Made by a program: the position numbers and the translations under genes
Assembly: GCA_016879935.1 (NCBI GenBank)
Contig: JAACJQ010000228.1
Location: 1-36,919 of the forward strand
DNA from: Archangiaceae bacterium
Lineage (GTDB): Bacteria > Myxococcota > Myxococcia > Myxococcales > Myxococcaceae
Direction of reading: 5' to 3'
DNA: 36,919 nt
Notes under the pieces: generated by a model
Seen by the model: only the letters and a program-made list of their open reading frames with translations
Databases searched by the model: none
Told to the model about the DNA's origin: nothing
In this document: positions 24,899 through 33,453 of the stretch, in pieces
Position numbering within the stretch: position 1 is the stretch's first letter
Layout of the letters: each line of letters starts with the position of its first letter

Positions 24899-25717
24899 TC
24901 AGTCGACGAAGAAGTCTGGCAGCGGCTCGACGTTGGGGTCGACCTGGTACGCCTTGAAGTCGGTGACGCCCTCGGCGCGCAGCAGGTGCTCGTCGATGAA
25001 GAAGTTGCCCGTGCAGTCAAGGCCCTTGTTGAAGATGGCGTACGCGGCGTCGGCCATGATCTCGGGCTTGCGGCTCGCGCGCATCATGTCTTCGCCGCCG
25101 AGCATGTTCACCGCGGCGGTGGCGATGGTCGTCTTCGGCCAGAGGGCGTTGATGGCCACCTTGCCCTGGAACTCTTCGGCCATGCCGAGCACGCACATCG
25201 ACATGCCGAACTTCGCCATCGTGTAGGCCACGTGGGAGCCGAACCACTTCGGCTTCATCGAGAGCGGCGGCGACAGGTTCAGAATGTGCGGCGTGAACTT
25301 CGACTGCAGCAGGTGCGGCAGGCACATCTGGCTCACCAGGAACGTGCCGCGCGAGTTCACCTGGTTCATCAGGTCGAAGCGCTTCATCGGCGTCTCGAGC
25401 GTTCCGGTGAGCTGAATCGCCGACGCGTTGTTGATGCAGATGTCGATGGCGCCGAACGTCTTCACGGTCTGCTCGACGGCAGCGGCGACCTGATCGTCGT
25501 TGCGAATGTCGCAGAGAATCGGCAGCGCCTTGCCACCCGCGGCTTCGATCTCCTTCGCGGCCGAATAGATGGTGCCGGCGAGCTTCGGGTGCGGCTCGCC
25601 CGTCTTGGCGGCGATGGCCACGTTGGCGCCGTCACGGGCAGCACGCAGCGCGATGGCGAGCCCGATGCCGCGGCTGGCACCCGAGATGAAGAGCGTTCGT
25701 TTCGAGAGAGAAGGCAT
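24899..25717 (-). CDS. HSDL2-like short-chain dehydrogenase/reductase
   Basis: 272 aa NAD(P)-dependent oxidoreductase of the SDR superfamily. The cofactor motif SGASRGIG is at residues 12-19, NNAS at about 96-99, Ser149 (NLSPPL) and the catalytic YTMAK with Tyr165 and Lys169. The run IQLTGTLETPMKRFDLMNQV and LSPPL are typical of the hydroxysteroid-dehydrogenase-like 2 group; the C-terminal SCP2 domain of the animal protein is absent, as usual in bacteria. The start chosen gives MPSLSKRTLFISG; the preceding 25 in-frame codons are Arg-rich and unlike the family. The substrate is not known, possibly a lipid or fatty-acyl derivative. Confidence 0.9.
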   Translation of the reverse strand: MPSLSKRTLFISGASRGIGLAIALRAARDGANVAIAAKTGEPHPKLAGTIYSAAKEIEAAGGKALPILCDIRNDDQVAAAVEQTVKTFGAIDICINNASAIQLTGTLETPMKRFDLMNQVNSRGTFLVSQMCLPHLLQSKFTPHILNLSPPLSMKPKWFGSHVAYTMAKFGMSMCVLGMAEEFQGKVAINALWPKTTIATAAVNMLGGEDMMRASRKPEIMADAAYAIFNKGLDCTGNFFIDEHLLRAEGVTDFKAYQVDPNVEPLPDFFVD

Positions 25718-25908
25718 GGGAGGGCGTATAGCCCGCGGTGCCGGTGTCTGCCCGGGAAGTGTCGCCTCTCGTCGGCGGCGCGCTAACGTCACCCATGATG
25801 TCGCGTCTCGTTCCCCAGTTCGACTTCGCCTGCGCTCGCCGGGGCAACAGTGCGCGGAGGAATGAAAGGGCCTCGGCTCATCAGGCTCCGCTCCGGCTGC
25901 GTCTCGCG

Positions 25909-27492
25909 ATGGTGCCGGTGCTCGTGTTCCTCTCGTGTTCGGCGTCGACGCCGGCGACCCAGGTGCGCAGCGTCGAGCCCGCGGAGCTGTTCCTCCAGAC
26001 CGACACCGACGTGCTCATTCACGGCGACTTCCGCGCCATCGTGAAGGTCGACTTCGAGAAGCCGGGCGAGTCGACCCGCAACGCGCAGTTCCGTGCCCAG
26101 GTGGAGCAGGCCGACGTCGTCATCGGGCTCTTCGACGTGCAGTGGGTCGACCATCAGACCTTGAGCGCGCGGGTGCCCGCAGGGCTCAGCCCTGGCGCCT
26201 GGGCCCTGCGCGTGACCGATCCAGCTCTCCGCCAGGTTCGGCTCGACGACGCGATCGTCGTGCTCGATTGCGCGGTCTCGACCTGCGTGCTGGCCGACGG
26301 GGGCGTGCTCGATGCCGGCTCGTCGGTGCTGCTGCCCGATGGAGGGCTCCGTGACGGCGGTGCGCCCGACGCCGGCCCCGTCGACGCGGGCCCACAGCCC
26401 TGCGCGACCACCACGCTGGCCGACGACGATGGAGACGGCTTCGGCCTCACCGGCAGCGAGGCGATGCTGTGTGGCGCGGGGCGCACGACGACGCCGGGAG
26501 ACTGCAACGACGTCGACCCCGGCGTGCACGTGGGGGCGACCGAGGTCTGCAACCGCCTCGACGACGACTGCGACATGCTCGTCGACGAGAACGTCTGCCC
26601 GGTGATGAACCCGAACTGGATTCGAAGGCTCGACGCCCCGCAGTCGGTCGACTTCAAGACGGTCTCGATGGTGACGCAGGGCCGCTTGTGGGTCGCGGGT
26701 GGAGACGCCGTCTGGGGCCGGCTCGACGGCGGCCTGTTCGAGCCCTCGAGCAGCGGCTGCCCGAACGACATTCGTCGGAGCTGGGCCTCTCCTTCGGCCG
26801 ACGTCTTCGTCGGCGGAGGCAACCCGGCGCTGGGCCGCTTGAGCTCACACGGCGTCGCCGAGGGCGGGTGCTCCAACACGCGCATGCTGAGCGACCCGTT
26901 CGCGGCCATCTGGGGCTCGGTGCCTGACGGCGGCGTGAAGGTCGAAGGCGTGCTGCGCAACACGCGCCGCTTCGAGTGGTCGCCACCGGGTCAGCCCATG
27001 GAGTCGTCGACGAACATCTCGACCACCGACATTCGTTTCGAAGACGCCGACCGGCTCGGCGACATCGTCTGGGCGGTGGGCAGCAGCGAAGGCTCCGAGA
27101 TGCGTGCGTACCTGCTGACGGCCAACAACACCTGGAGCGAGCAACGGCTTGGGCTCGGCCTTCCCGGCGGCTCGCTGCGGGGGGTGAACGTGGTCTCGGC
27201 CACGAGCGTCTTCGCGGTCGGCGATCGCGGCGTCGTCATCGAGAAGGTCGGCTCCACCTGGCGGCGGCTGCCGTCACCGTCTGGCGCGACGCTCACTGCG
27301 GTGCGGGCCTTCAACTCCGCGAGGGTCTACGTGACGGGCTCCGACGGCACCGTGCGCAAGTGGAACGGCCAGTCGTGGCAGGTGCTGTACTCGAACGACG
27401 GCGGCGCCTCGCTCAACGACCTCGACGGGCTCACCGAGAGCGACCTCTGGGCGGTCGGCAACCGCGGGTGGATCGTTCACTGGCCTGAGTGA
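25909..27492 (+). CDS. Lipoprotein with MopE-type metal-binding motif and propeller-like C-terminus
   Basis: 527 aa from this start. A short hydrophobic leader runs into FLSC, giving Cys10. An N-terminal Ig/TIG-like region (to about residue 115, SVEPAELFLQTDTDVLIHGD) follows, then a Gly/Asp/Ala linker with VDAG and PDAG. Next comes a Cys/Asp-rich segment (DDDGDGFG, then GDCNDVDPGVHVG, EVCNRLDDDCDMLVDENVC) matching the MopE-type putative metal-binding motif that is frequent in myxobacteria. The C-terminal 300 residues repeat motifs such as DLWAVGNRGWIVHW and VFAVGDRGVVIEKV, typical of a beta-propeller. It is probably surface-exposed. The signal peptide is very short, so the true start may lie upstream at a non-ATG codon. 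Confidence 0.78.
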   Translation: MVPVLVFLSCSASTPATQVRSVEPAELFLQTDTDVLIHGDFRAIVKVDFEKPGESTRNAQFRAQVEQADVVIGLFDVQWVDHQTLSARVPAGLSPGAWALRVTDPALRQVRLDDAIVVLDCAVSTCVLADGGVLDAGSSVLLPDGGLRDGGAPDAGPVDAGPQPCATTTLADDDGDGFGLTGSEAMLCGAGRTTTPGDCNDVDPGVHVGATEVCNRLDDDCDMLVDENVCPVMNPNWIRRLDAPQSVDFKTVSMVTQGRLWVAGGDAVWGRLDGGLFEPSSSGCPNDIRRSWASPSADVFVGGGNPALGRLSSHGVAEGGCSNTRMLSDPFAAIWGSVPDGGVKVEGVLRNTRRFEWSPPGQPMESSTNISTTDIRFEDADRLGDIVWAVGSSEGSEMRAYLLTANNTWSEQRLGLGLPGGSLRGVNVVSATSVFAVGDRGVVIEKVGSTWRRLPSPSGATLTAVRAFNSARVYVTGSDGTVRKWNGQSWQVLYSNDGGASLNDLDGLTESDLWAVGNRGWIVHWPE

Positions 27493-27516
27493 CGAGCGCC
27501 CGCTAGAGCAGCGCCC

Positions 27517-28440
27517 ATGCCCTGGACCATCGCAGACGCTCCCGATCTCACCGGCAAACGAATCGTCATCACCGGCGCCAACTCGGGCCTCGGTCTCGAA
27601 GCCACGCGCCACCTCGTGTCGAAGAACGCCGCCGTGGTGATGGCCTGTCGCAACACGCAGAAGGGTGAAGAGGCCGCCGCTGGCGTACGGGCGAAGGTTC
27701 CGACGGCCAGCATCGACGTGATGGCGCTCGATCTCTCGTCACTCGCGAGCATCGCGGCGTTCTCGAAGGCGCTCGCGGCGAAGTACCCGGTCATCGACGT
27801 GTTGATGAACAACGCCGGCGTCATGGCGCTGCCGTTCTCGAAGACGGCCGATGGCTTCGAGATGCAGATTGGAACCAACCACCTGGGCCACTTCGCGCTC
27901 ACCGCGCAGGTGTTGCCGTTGCTCGAGGCTGCACCCGCGCCGCGCATCGTGAGCGTCTCGTCGAACGCGCACCTCATCGGGAAGATCAAGCTCGACGACC
28001 TGAACTCCGAGAAGTCGTATTCGAAGTGGCCGGCGTACGGGCAGTCGAAGCTGGCGAACCTGCTCTTCATCTACGAGCTCGAGCGCTGGCTGCGGAAGCA
28101 CGGGAAGAAGAGCATCGCGGTGGCGGCGCACCCCGGCTACTCGTCGACGAACCTGCAGACGGTCGGCGCGAAGATGGAGAAGTCGTCGGTTGGCGAGTGG
28201 TTCATGAAGCTGGGCAACTCGTTGCTGGCGCAATCGGCAGAGATGGGCTCGCTGCCGCAGGTCTACGCCGCCGTGCACCCGGACGTGAAAGGCGGCCAGT
28301 ACTTCGGCCCCGACGGGTTCATGGCGCAGGCGGGGTTCCCGAAGCTCGTCGAGTCGAACGCGGCGTCTCACGACGAAGCGGTGGCCGCCAAACTGTGGGC
28401 CTTGTCGGAGCAGCTCACGAAGGTGTCGTTTCAGGCGTGA
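27517..28440 (+). CDS. Short-chain dehydrogenase (retinol/protochlorophyllide reductase-like)
   Basis: 307 aa SDR with TGANSGLG at residues 19-26, NNAG at 98-101, Ser148/Ser149 (VSVSSNAH) and the catalytic YGQSK with Tyr174 and Lys178. The C-terminal third ([12 protein letters not shown], then [12 protein letters not shown]) is typical of the retinol dehydrogenase / WW-domain oxidoreductase-like branch. Cofactor and substrate are not fixed by the sequence. It starts 24 bases after the lipoprotein stop, so co-transcription is possible. The last 26 bases overlap the convergent DUF418 gene. A retinoid or apocarotenoid link with the window's carotenoid oxygenase would be speculation given the distance. 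Confidence 0.9.
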   Translation: MPWTIADAPDLTGKRIVITGANSGLGLEATRHLVSKNAAVVMACRNTQKGEEAAAGVRAKVPTASIDVMALDLSSLASIAAFSKALAAKYPVIDVLMNNAGVMALPFSKTADGFEMQIGTNHLGHFALTAQVLPLLEAAPAPRIVSVSSNAHLIGKIKLDDLNSEKSYSKWPAYGQSKLANLLFIYELERWLRKHGKKSIAVAAHPGYSSTNLQTVGAKMEKSSVGEWFMKLGNSLLAQSAEMGSLPQVYAAVHPDVKGGQYFGPDGFMAQAGFPKLVESNAASHDEAVAAKLWALSEQLTKVSFQA

Positions 28441-29599
28441 CCCGGCCGAGCGAGAAGTCTCCGCGCGAGAGCCCGCGCCACAACGCCTCGAGCGGGCCCA
28501 CGCGAAACCGATTCGTCCACCACCACGCCATCACGAGCTGAAGGCTCCAGAAGACGAACGGCGCGACGAAGAGCGCGGTGCGGCTCCAGGTGCCGAACTG
28601 GTTCAGTCCGTGGCCGTAGAAGACGAGCGTGCCGACGATGGAGTGCATCAGGTACGCGCTGAAGGCGACGCGGCCCAGCCTGCCGACGGCCTGAACGACG
28701 ATGGAGCCGGCGCTCCGATGGGCCCACGCCAGCACGCTGAGCCCGATGCCGGCAGCCACGCCCATCGAGCCCAGCTCGTGAAGTGACTGCGCGTACAGCC
28801 ACGTGCGGAAGTCGAAGTTCGACGCCCACTGGAGCCACAGGCCGGCACCCGACACCAGCAGCCCGAAGCCGAGCGCGAGCGGCGCCCACGGCCACCACGC
28901 AATCGGTGAGTCCTTCTCGAAGACGCGCGCGCGCACCGCCGCCATGCCCAGCAGCATGCAGCCCGCGGCGCGCCACCCCGTCTCGAGGACGAGGCTGGTC
29001 GTCTGCTGGTCGAACGAGATGGCGGCGCGGAACGGCAGCTGCGCGAGCCACCCGCTCCGAAACGCGACCAGCTCGGCCTGCGTCGTCGAGGCGTCGTAGT
29101 GCAGGTGCACGTCGGCCACGAGCGCAGCGGGCAGGTGGTCGAGCAGCACGCCGCCGAGCGCGGCGACGAGGGGCGAGACGAGCAGGAGCGCGAAGCCCAG
29201 CGTCACCTGGCGCCGCACCGTCCACCGCTTCGCGCCGACGCCGAGCAGCACCAGCCCGGTGACGCCGTAGGCGAAGAGTACGTCTCCGAACCACACGAGG
29301 TAGCCGTGCAGACAGCCGAAGACCATCAGCCACGCCAGCCGCCGCTTCGGGTTCGACGCTTCTCCGGCGAGCACGAGCGAGGCCCCGAAGAGCGTCGAGA
29401 AGAGGCTGATGAACTTGAAGTCGAAGAGCAGGCGGCTGAGCGACCAGGCGAGGCCGTCGAGGCCCGCGAGGGAGCCGTACGCGCTCGGGTTCATGTACGC
29501 GGCGTGCGGCAACGCGAACGCCTGAATGTTCATCACGAGAATGCCGAGCAGGGCGACTCCGCGCAGCACGTCGATGGAGGCGACTCGTCGGGTGGCCAT
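28415..29599 (-). CDS. DUF418 / YeiB-type membrane protein
   Basis: 394 aa polytopic membrane protein. The N-terminus [20 protein letters not shown] is the classic opening of the YeiB/DUF418 family, which is distantly related to acyltransferase-3 membrane enzymes. The C-terminal DUF418 block has [20 protein letters not shown] and a [10 protein letters not shown] loop, then [14 protein letters not shown]. About nine to ten membrane segments lie between. The reaction is unproven for the family; acyl transfer to an envelope component is a common guess. It overlaps the convergent dehydrogenase by 26 bases and is followed upstream by the hydrolase gene 24 bases away on the same strand. Confidence 0.88.
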   Translation of the reverse strand: MATRRVASIDVLRGVALLGILVMNIQAFALPHAAYMNPSAYGSLAGLDGLAWSLSRLLFDFKFISLFSTLFGASLVLAGEASNPKRRLAWLMVFGCLHGYLVWFGDVLFAYGVTGLVLLGVGAKRWTVRRQVTLGFALLLVSPLVAALGGVLLDHLPAALVADVHLHYDASTTQAELVAFRSGWLAQLPFRAAISFDQQTTSLVLETGWRAAGCMLLGMAAVRARVFEKDSPIAWWPWAPLALGFGLLVSGAGLWLQWASNFDFRTWLYAQSLHELGSMGVAAGIGLSVLAWAHRSAGSIVVQAVGRLGRVAFSAYLMHSIVGTLVFYGHGLNQFGTWSRTALFVAPFVFWSLQLVMAWWWTNRFRVGPLEALWRGLSRGDFSLGRVTPETTPS

Positions 29600-29623
29600 G
29601 CGGCGCCGCGAGTGTAGTCGCCG

Positions 29624-30307
29624 TCAGCGCGGGGTGGCGGCTGAACGTGCGAGCGCCACCCACGACGCGAGGTTCTCGGCGGTCGCCGTCGCCGTGAGCC
29701 GATGGTCATCGTCGACGACCACCAGCCGCGCGCGCGTGCCTGCGACGAGCCGGCGTGAGTGCTCGATGGGCACCGTCTCGTCCTTCGTGCCATGCACGAC
29801 GAGTACGTTGGTGACGACCTCGTCGGGAACGCCAGCGAACCCGGGGTGACGGCGTTGCCAGCCGCGCTCGGTGACGCGTTCGTGCGCCGGGCAGAGCAGC
29901 ACCGTCGGGCCACGCCACAGCCCGCGACGCAGCAACTCGAGCGACACCGCTCCGCCGAACGACGAGCCGAGCACCACGTCGGGCTTCGCGAGCTCGAGCT
30001 GGCGACGCTGCACCTCGACGCTGCGTTCGAGCACCCGCCGGGTGACGAGCGCCTTCACGGGAAAGAACGCGCCGTACGCGACGACGGCTGCGAGCGCTGC
30101 CAGCAGTGGCCACGACGACAGCGCCGCTGCGATGACGAGCGCGAGGCTGACGATGGCCCAGAGCGCGATGAGTGGATCTCGCAGCGCGTACTTTCGCGAG
30201 CACGGCATGAGCGCCGCGGTGACGTCGAAGCCCGCCTCGGCGAGCAGCTTCGCCTTCTTGCCCGTCGGCCCCGACTCGAGGCCGTGCACGTACATCACGC
30301 GAGTCAT
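29624..30307 (-). CDS. Alpha/beta hydrolase with internal membrane hairpin
   Basis: 227 aa. The opening TRVMYVHGLESGPTGKKAK resembles YqiA/UPF0227-type esterases. The nucleophile motif is GSSFGG with Ser116, the acid is probably Asp176 (HGTKDETVP) and the base His202 (DDDHRL), so the triad is complete. Between the first strand and the nucleophile elbow lie two long hydrophobic stretches (about 46-63 and 66-83), enough for a membrane hairpin that the ordinary family lacks. Its ATG overlaps the deacetylase stop (ATGA), so it is translated after it. The start used avoids an upstream Arg-rich extension. The substrate is unknown, possibly a membrane or acyl compound. Confidence 0.8.
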   Translation of the reverse strand: MTRVMYVHGLESGPTGKKAKLLAEAGFDVTAALMPCSRKYALRDPLIALWAIVSLALVIAAALSSWPLLAALAAVVAYGAFFPVKALVTRRVLERSVEVQRRQLELAKPDVVLGSSFGGAVSLELLRRGLWRGPTVLLCPAHERVTERGWQRRHPGFAGVPDEVVTNVLVVHGTKDETVPIEHSRRLVAGTRARLVVVDDDHRLTATATAENLASWVALARSAATPR

Positions 30308-31329
30308 GTGCCCTGGTTCCAGAACGCGCGCTGGGCGCTCCACGTGTCGGCGATGGCGCGCTTCGTCGAGGGGCCGACGCCGGTGGGAAACTCGTCGGTG
30401 CGCGCGCCGCTCAGCACTTCGACACACGCATGCACCGACTGAGCGAGGCCGTCGAGGTCGTAGCCACCCTCGAGCAGCAGCACGAGCTTGCCGCCGCACG
30501 CCTCGTTCGCGAGCTGTTTCATGGCGGTCGCCATCGCCGCGAAGCCCCGCTCGCTCACGTTCATGCCGCCGATCGGATCTGCCAGGTGGGGGTCGAAGCC
30601 CGCCGACACGAGCACGAGGTCGGGTTTGAACTGCCGCGCGATGGGCAGGAACACGTCGTGAAAGATCGCTCCATACTCCGAGTCGCGTTGGCCACCGGGC
30701 AGCGCCACGTTCACCGTGAAGCCGCGTGCGTCGCCTTCGCCCACTTCCTCGGGAGCGCCGGTGCCCGGGTAGTAGGGGAACTGGTGTGACGAGCAGAACA
30801 AGACGTCGCGGCGGCCCGCGAAGGTGTGCTGCGTGCCGTTCCCGTGGTGCACGTCCCAGTCGAGAATGAGCACCCGCTCGGCGCCGTGCTTTCGCGCGAC
30901 CTCGGCGGCGACGGCGACGTTGTTGAAGAGGCAGAAGCCCATCGCGCGGTCGCGCTCGGCGTGATGCCCGGGTGGGCGCACCAGCGCGAACGCGTTCGTC
31001 GCGCGGCCTTCGAGCACCTCCACCGTCGCCTGCGCCGCCGCCCCAGCCGCCAGCAACGCCGCTTCGGCACTGCCCGGACTCATCGCGGTGTCGGGGTCGA
31101 GCTGCGCCGACTGGCCCTTCAGCGAGAGCACGTGGTCGACGTGGTCGGCGTCGTGCACGGTGAGCAGCTCGTCACGCGTCGCTTCACGCGGCGTCTCGCG
31201 GCTCGTTCCGGCGATCTTCACCCGGTCGAGCAGGTCGAGAATGGCTCGCAACCGGCCGGGAGACTCGGGGTGCATGGGCCCGGCGACGTGCTGCTCGAAG
31301 CGGGAATCGGCCCAGAGCCGGGTCGTCAT
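30304..31329 (-). CDS. HDAC-family (class II-like) deacetylase / acetylpolyamine amidohydrolase-type
   Basis: 341 aa zinc hydrolase of the histone deacetylase superfamily. The active-site pair is His122-His123 (RPPGHHAERD), the zinc ligands Asp159 and His161 (DWDVHHGNGT) and Asp246 (SAGFDPH), and Tyr290 (EGGYD) is in place. All catalytic residues are intact. The order and size fit the bacterial class II-like group that acts on acetylated lysines, polyamines or other amides. The start is well set: AGGAGG lies eight bases before the ATG. It is first gene of a unit with the hydrolase (ATGA overlap) and then the DUF418 gene. Its start is 39 bases from the divergent chemoreceptor start. Confidence 0.93.
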   Translation of the reverse strand: MTTRLWADSRFEQHVAGPMHPESPGRLRAILDLLDRVKIAGTSRETPREATRDELLTVHDADHVDHVLSLKGQSAQLDPDTAMSPGSAEAALLAAGAAAQATVEVLEGRATNAFALVRPPGHHAERDRAMGFCLFNNVAVAAEVARKHGAERVLILDWDVHHGNGTQHTFAGRRDVLFCSSHQFPYYPGTGAPEEVGEGDARGFTVNVALPGGQRDSEYGAIFHDVFLPIARQFKPDLVLVSAGFDPHLADPIGGMNVSERGFAAMATAMKQLANEACGGKLVLLLEGGYDLDGLAQSVHACVEVLSGARTDEFPTGVGPSTKRAIADTWSAQRAFWNQGT

Positions 31330-31368
31330 TCTTGAAGCCTCCTGACGTGCTCCATACAGTCCCCCGCC

Positions 31369-33453
31369 GTGGCGGCGCGATCTCAAAGGGTGGGGCTGAC
31401 CTGGGCAATCTTCGGCACCTTCACCATCGCGCTCGTCGTGCTGGTGCTCGTGCTCTTCATCGTGCTGCCGAGACAGGCCGAGGGGCCGCTCGAAGACACG
31501 CTGTTCGATCGCGGCAAGGCGGTGGCGCGTGAGATCGAACGCAAGATGGTCATCGGCGCGCGCGACGGCATCGACCAGGACGCGTCGGCCGAGATTCGCA
31601 CCATCATCGGCTCCGAACCCGAGATTCGCTCCGCGTGGGTGCTGGTGTGCCCCGACGCCGAGTGCGGCCCGAAAGATCTCATCGCGCTCAAGCCGAACAC
31701 CGAGCCCGAGCTGACCCGCAGCGTGCTCGACGCCTTCAACGCCGGCGGCCGCAAGACGCGGCTCATGCTCGACTCGGGCGATTTGCTCGTCTCCGACGAG
31801 GTCGCCCCGCGCACCGGCTCGGGCCGCGCACACGTCATCGTCGTGCTCGACACGATTCGTATTCGGCAGGCCATCTCGAGCCTGCGGCAGATTCTGCTCG
31901 TCGCGTTGCTCGTCAGCGTGGCGGTGTTCATCGCGCTCGTCGGCGTCTTGTCGCGCGTGCTGCTCATCGCGCCGATTCGGCAGATGCGCGCGCAGGCGGC
32001 ACGGCTGTCGGAGGCCGACCTCTCGGGCAAAGTCGAAGGCGCCACCACGCGAGAGCTGCAGGAGCTCGCCGACGCGTTGAACATGATCGGCCAGGGCTTA
32101 CGAGACACCATCGGCCGCGTGCGCGGCGTGGCCGAGAGCGTCGCGCAGGTCATCGATCAGATCTCACGCTCCGCCTCCACGACCTCGGGCGGCTCGGCGA
32201 CCGTGCTCACGCGCGTGGAGGAGACCTCGAGCGCGATGGTCGAGATGCTCGCCAGCCTCAAGGGCATCGCCGAGAACGTCGAGACGCTCTACGGCAGCGC
32301 CGAAGATTCGAGCTCGAGCATTCTCGAGATGGCCACTACCAACGACGAGGTGGCCGAGAACGTCATGAAGATGGCCGCGTCGGTCGAAGAGACCACCAGC
32401 GCCATCGAGCAGACGACGTACTCCATCAAGGAGGTCGCGCGGAACGTCGAGGACCTGCTCAAGAGCGCCGAGCTCACGTCCTCCTCCATTCGCGAGATGG
32501 ACGTCGCCATCAGCCAGGTCGAGACGAACGCGTACGAGACGGCGCGTTTGTCGGAGCAGGTGTCGAAGGACGCCGAGCTGGGCGCCGAGTCGATTCAGAA
32601 GACCATCGTCGGCATCGACAACATCAAGGACAGCTCTCGCGCGGCGTCGACGGTCATCGAGCAGCTCGGCCGTCGCATTCTCGAGATCGGCAACATCGTC
32701 GACGTCATCGACGACGTGGCCGAACAGACGAACCTGCTCGCGCTCAACGCCGCCATCATCGCCGCGCAGGCGGGTGAACACGGCAAGGGCTTCGCGGTCG
32801 TCGCCGAAGAAATCAAAGACCTCGCCGAGCGCACCGGTGCCTCGACGAAGGAGATCGGCGATCTCATTCGCGCCGTGCAGGACGAGTCGCGCAACGCCGT
32901 CAGCACGATGAACCAGGGCGTGAAGCACGTCGAAGAGGGCGTGTTGCTCGGCCGTGAGACCGAAGGGGCGCTCAAGAAGATCCAGGAGTCGGCCAACCGC
33001 TCGACGCAGATGGTGAAGGCCATCGCGCGCGCGACCGTCGAGCAGGCCCGTGGCTCGAAAGACGTGACCGCCGCCGTCGATCGCATTCGTGAGACGGTCG
33101 AGCAGATCAGCAAGGCGACCAACGAGCAGGCGCGCGGCTCGGAGCAGATCATGAAGAGCGCCGAGCACATGAAGCGGCTGACGACGCACGTCACGCGCTC
33201 GGTGCAGGAGCAGGCGCACGGCAGCAAGCAGATCAGCCGCTCCATCGAGAACATCAACGAGATGGTCACCCACCTGAACCGCGCGCAGAAGGAGCAGACG
33301 CGGGGCTCGGAGCAGGTGCTCAAGGCCATCGAGACCATCAAGTCTGTCTCGGAGCAGCAGAACCGCTCGGTGAAGCAGCTCGAAGAGGCGATCGAGACGT
33401 TGCGGCAGCAGGGCGAAGTGCTGCGTGGCGAGATTCGCCGGTTCCGAGTCTAG
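31369..33453 (+). CDS. Methyl-accepting chemotaxis protein with repeated C-terminal coiled coil
   Basis: 694 aa. TM1 is at about 10-33, a periplasmic sensor region of about 140 residues with one Cys pair (VCPDAEC), then TM2 at about 175-198. A HAMP domain covers about 199-250 and a long cytoplasmic coiled coil follows. The signalling hairpin tip EQTNLLALNAAIIAAQAGEH starts at residue 452 and fits the MCP family (AAIIAAQ in place of the commoner AAIEAAR). After the tip the return helix contains four exact 28-residue repeats (558-669), then a helical end. No cheA, cheW or methylation gene is nearby, so it is an orphan receptor here. It starts with GTG. The end overlaps the convergent protease gene by four bases. 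Confidence 0.93.
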   Translation: MAARSQRVGLTWAIFGTFTIALVVLVLVLFIVLPRQAEGPLEDTLFDRGKAVAREIERKMVIGARDGIDQDASAEIRTIIGSEPEIRSAWVLVCPDAECGPKDLIALKPNTEPELTRSVLDAFNAGGRKTRLMLDSGDLLVSDEVAPRTGSGRAHVIVVLDTIRIRQAISSLRQILLVALLVSVAVFIALVGVLSRVLLIAPIRQMRAQAARLSEADLSGKVEGATTRELQELADALNMIGQGLRDTIGRVRGVAESVAQVIDQISRSASTTSGGSATVLTRVEETSSAMVEMLASLKGIAENVETLYGSAEDSSSSILEMATTNDEVAENVMKMAASVEETTSAIEQTTYSIKEVARNVEDLLKSAELTSSSIREMDVAISQVETNAYETARLSEQVSKDAELGAESIQKTIVGIDNIKDSSRAASTVIEQLGRRILEIGNIVDVIDDVAEQTNLLALNAAIIAAQAGEHGKGFAVVAEEIKDLAERTGASTKEIGDLIRAVQDESRNAVSTMNQGVKHVEEGVLLGRETEGALKKIQESANRSTQMVKAIARATVEQARGSKDVTAAVDRIRETVEQISKATNEQARGSEQIMKSAEHMKRLTTHVTRSVQEQAHGSKQISRSIENINEMVTHLNRAQKEQTRGSEQVLKAIETIKSVSEQQNRSVKQLEEAIETLRQQGEVLRGEIRRFRV
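33040..33375 (+). repeat. Four tandem 28-residue (84-base) repeats in the chemoreceptor tail
   Basis: Each unit opens with EQ(A/T)(R/H)GS and is exactly 28 residues: starts EQARGSK, EQARGSE, EQAHGSK, EQTRGSE at residues 558, 586, 614 and 642. Twenty-eight is four heptads, so the coiled-coil register is kept. A last, weaker copy (QLEEAIE) begins the final helix. The DNA has diverged between units more than the protein, so the copies are not recent. Confidence 0.9.

Noticed and set aside
24899-28440. A retinoid pathway linking the two dehydrogenases with the carotenoid oxygenase
   Set aside because: The genes are more than 20 kb apart, on different strands and in different units, and the substrates of all three are unknown.
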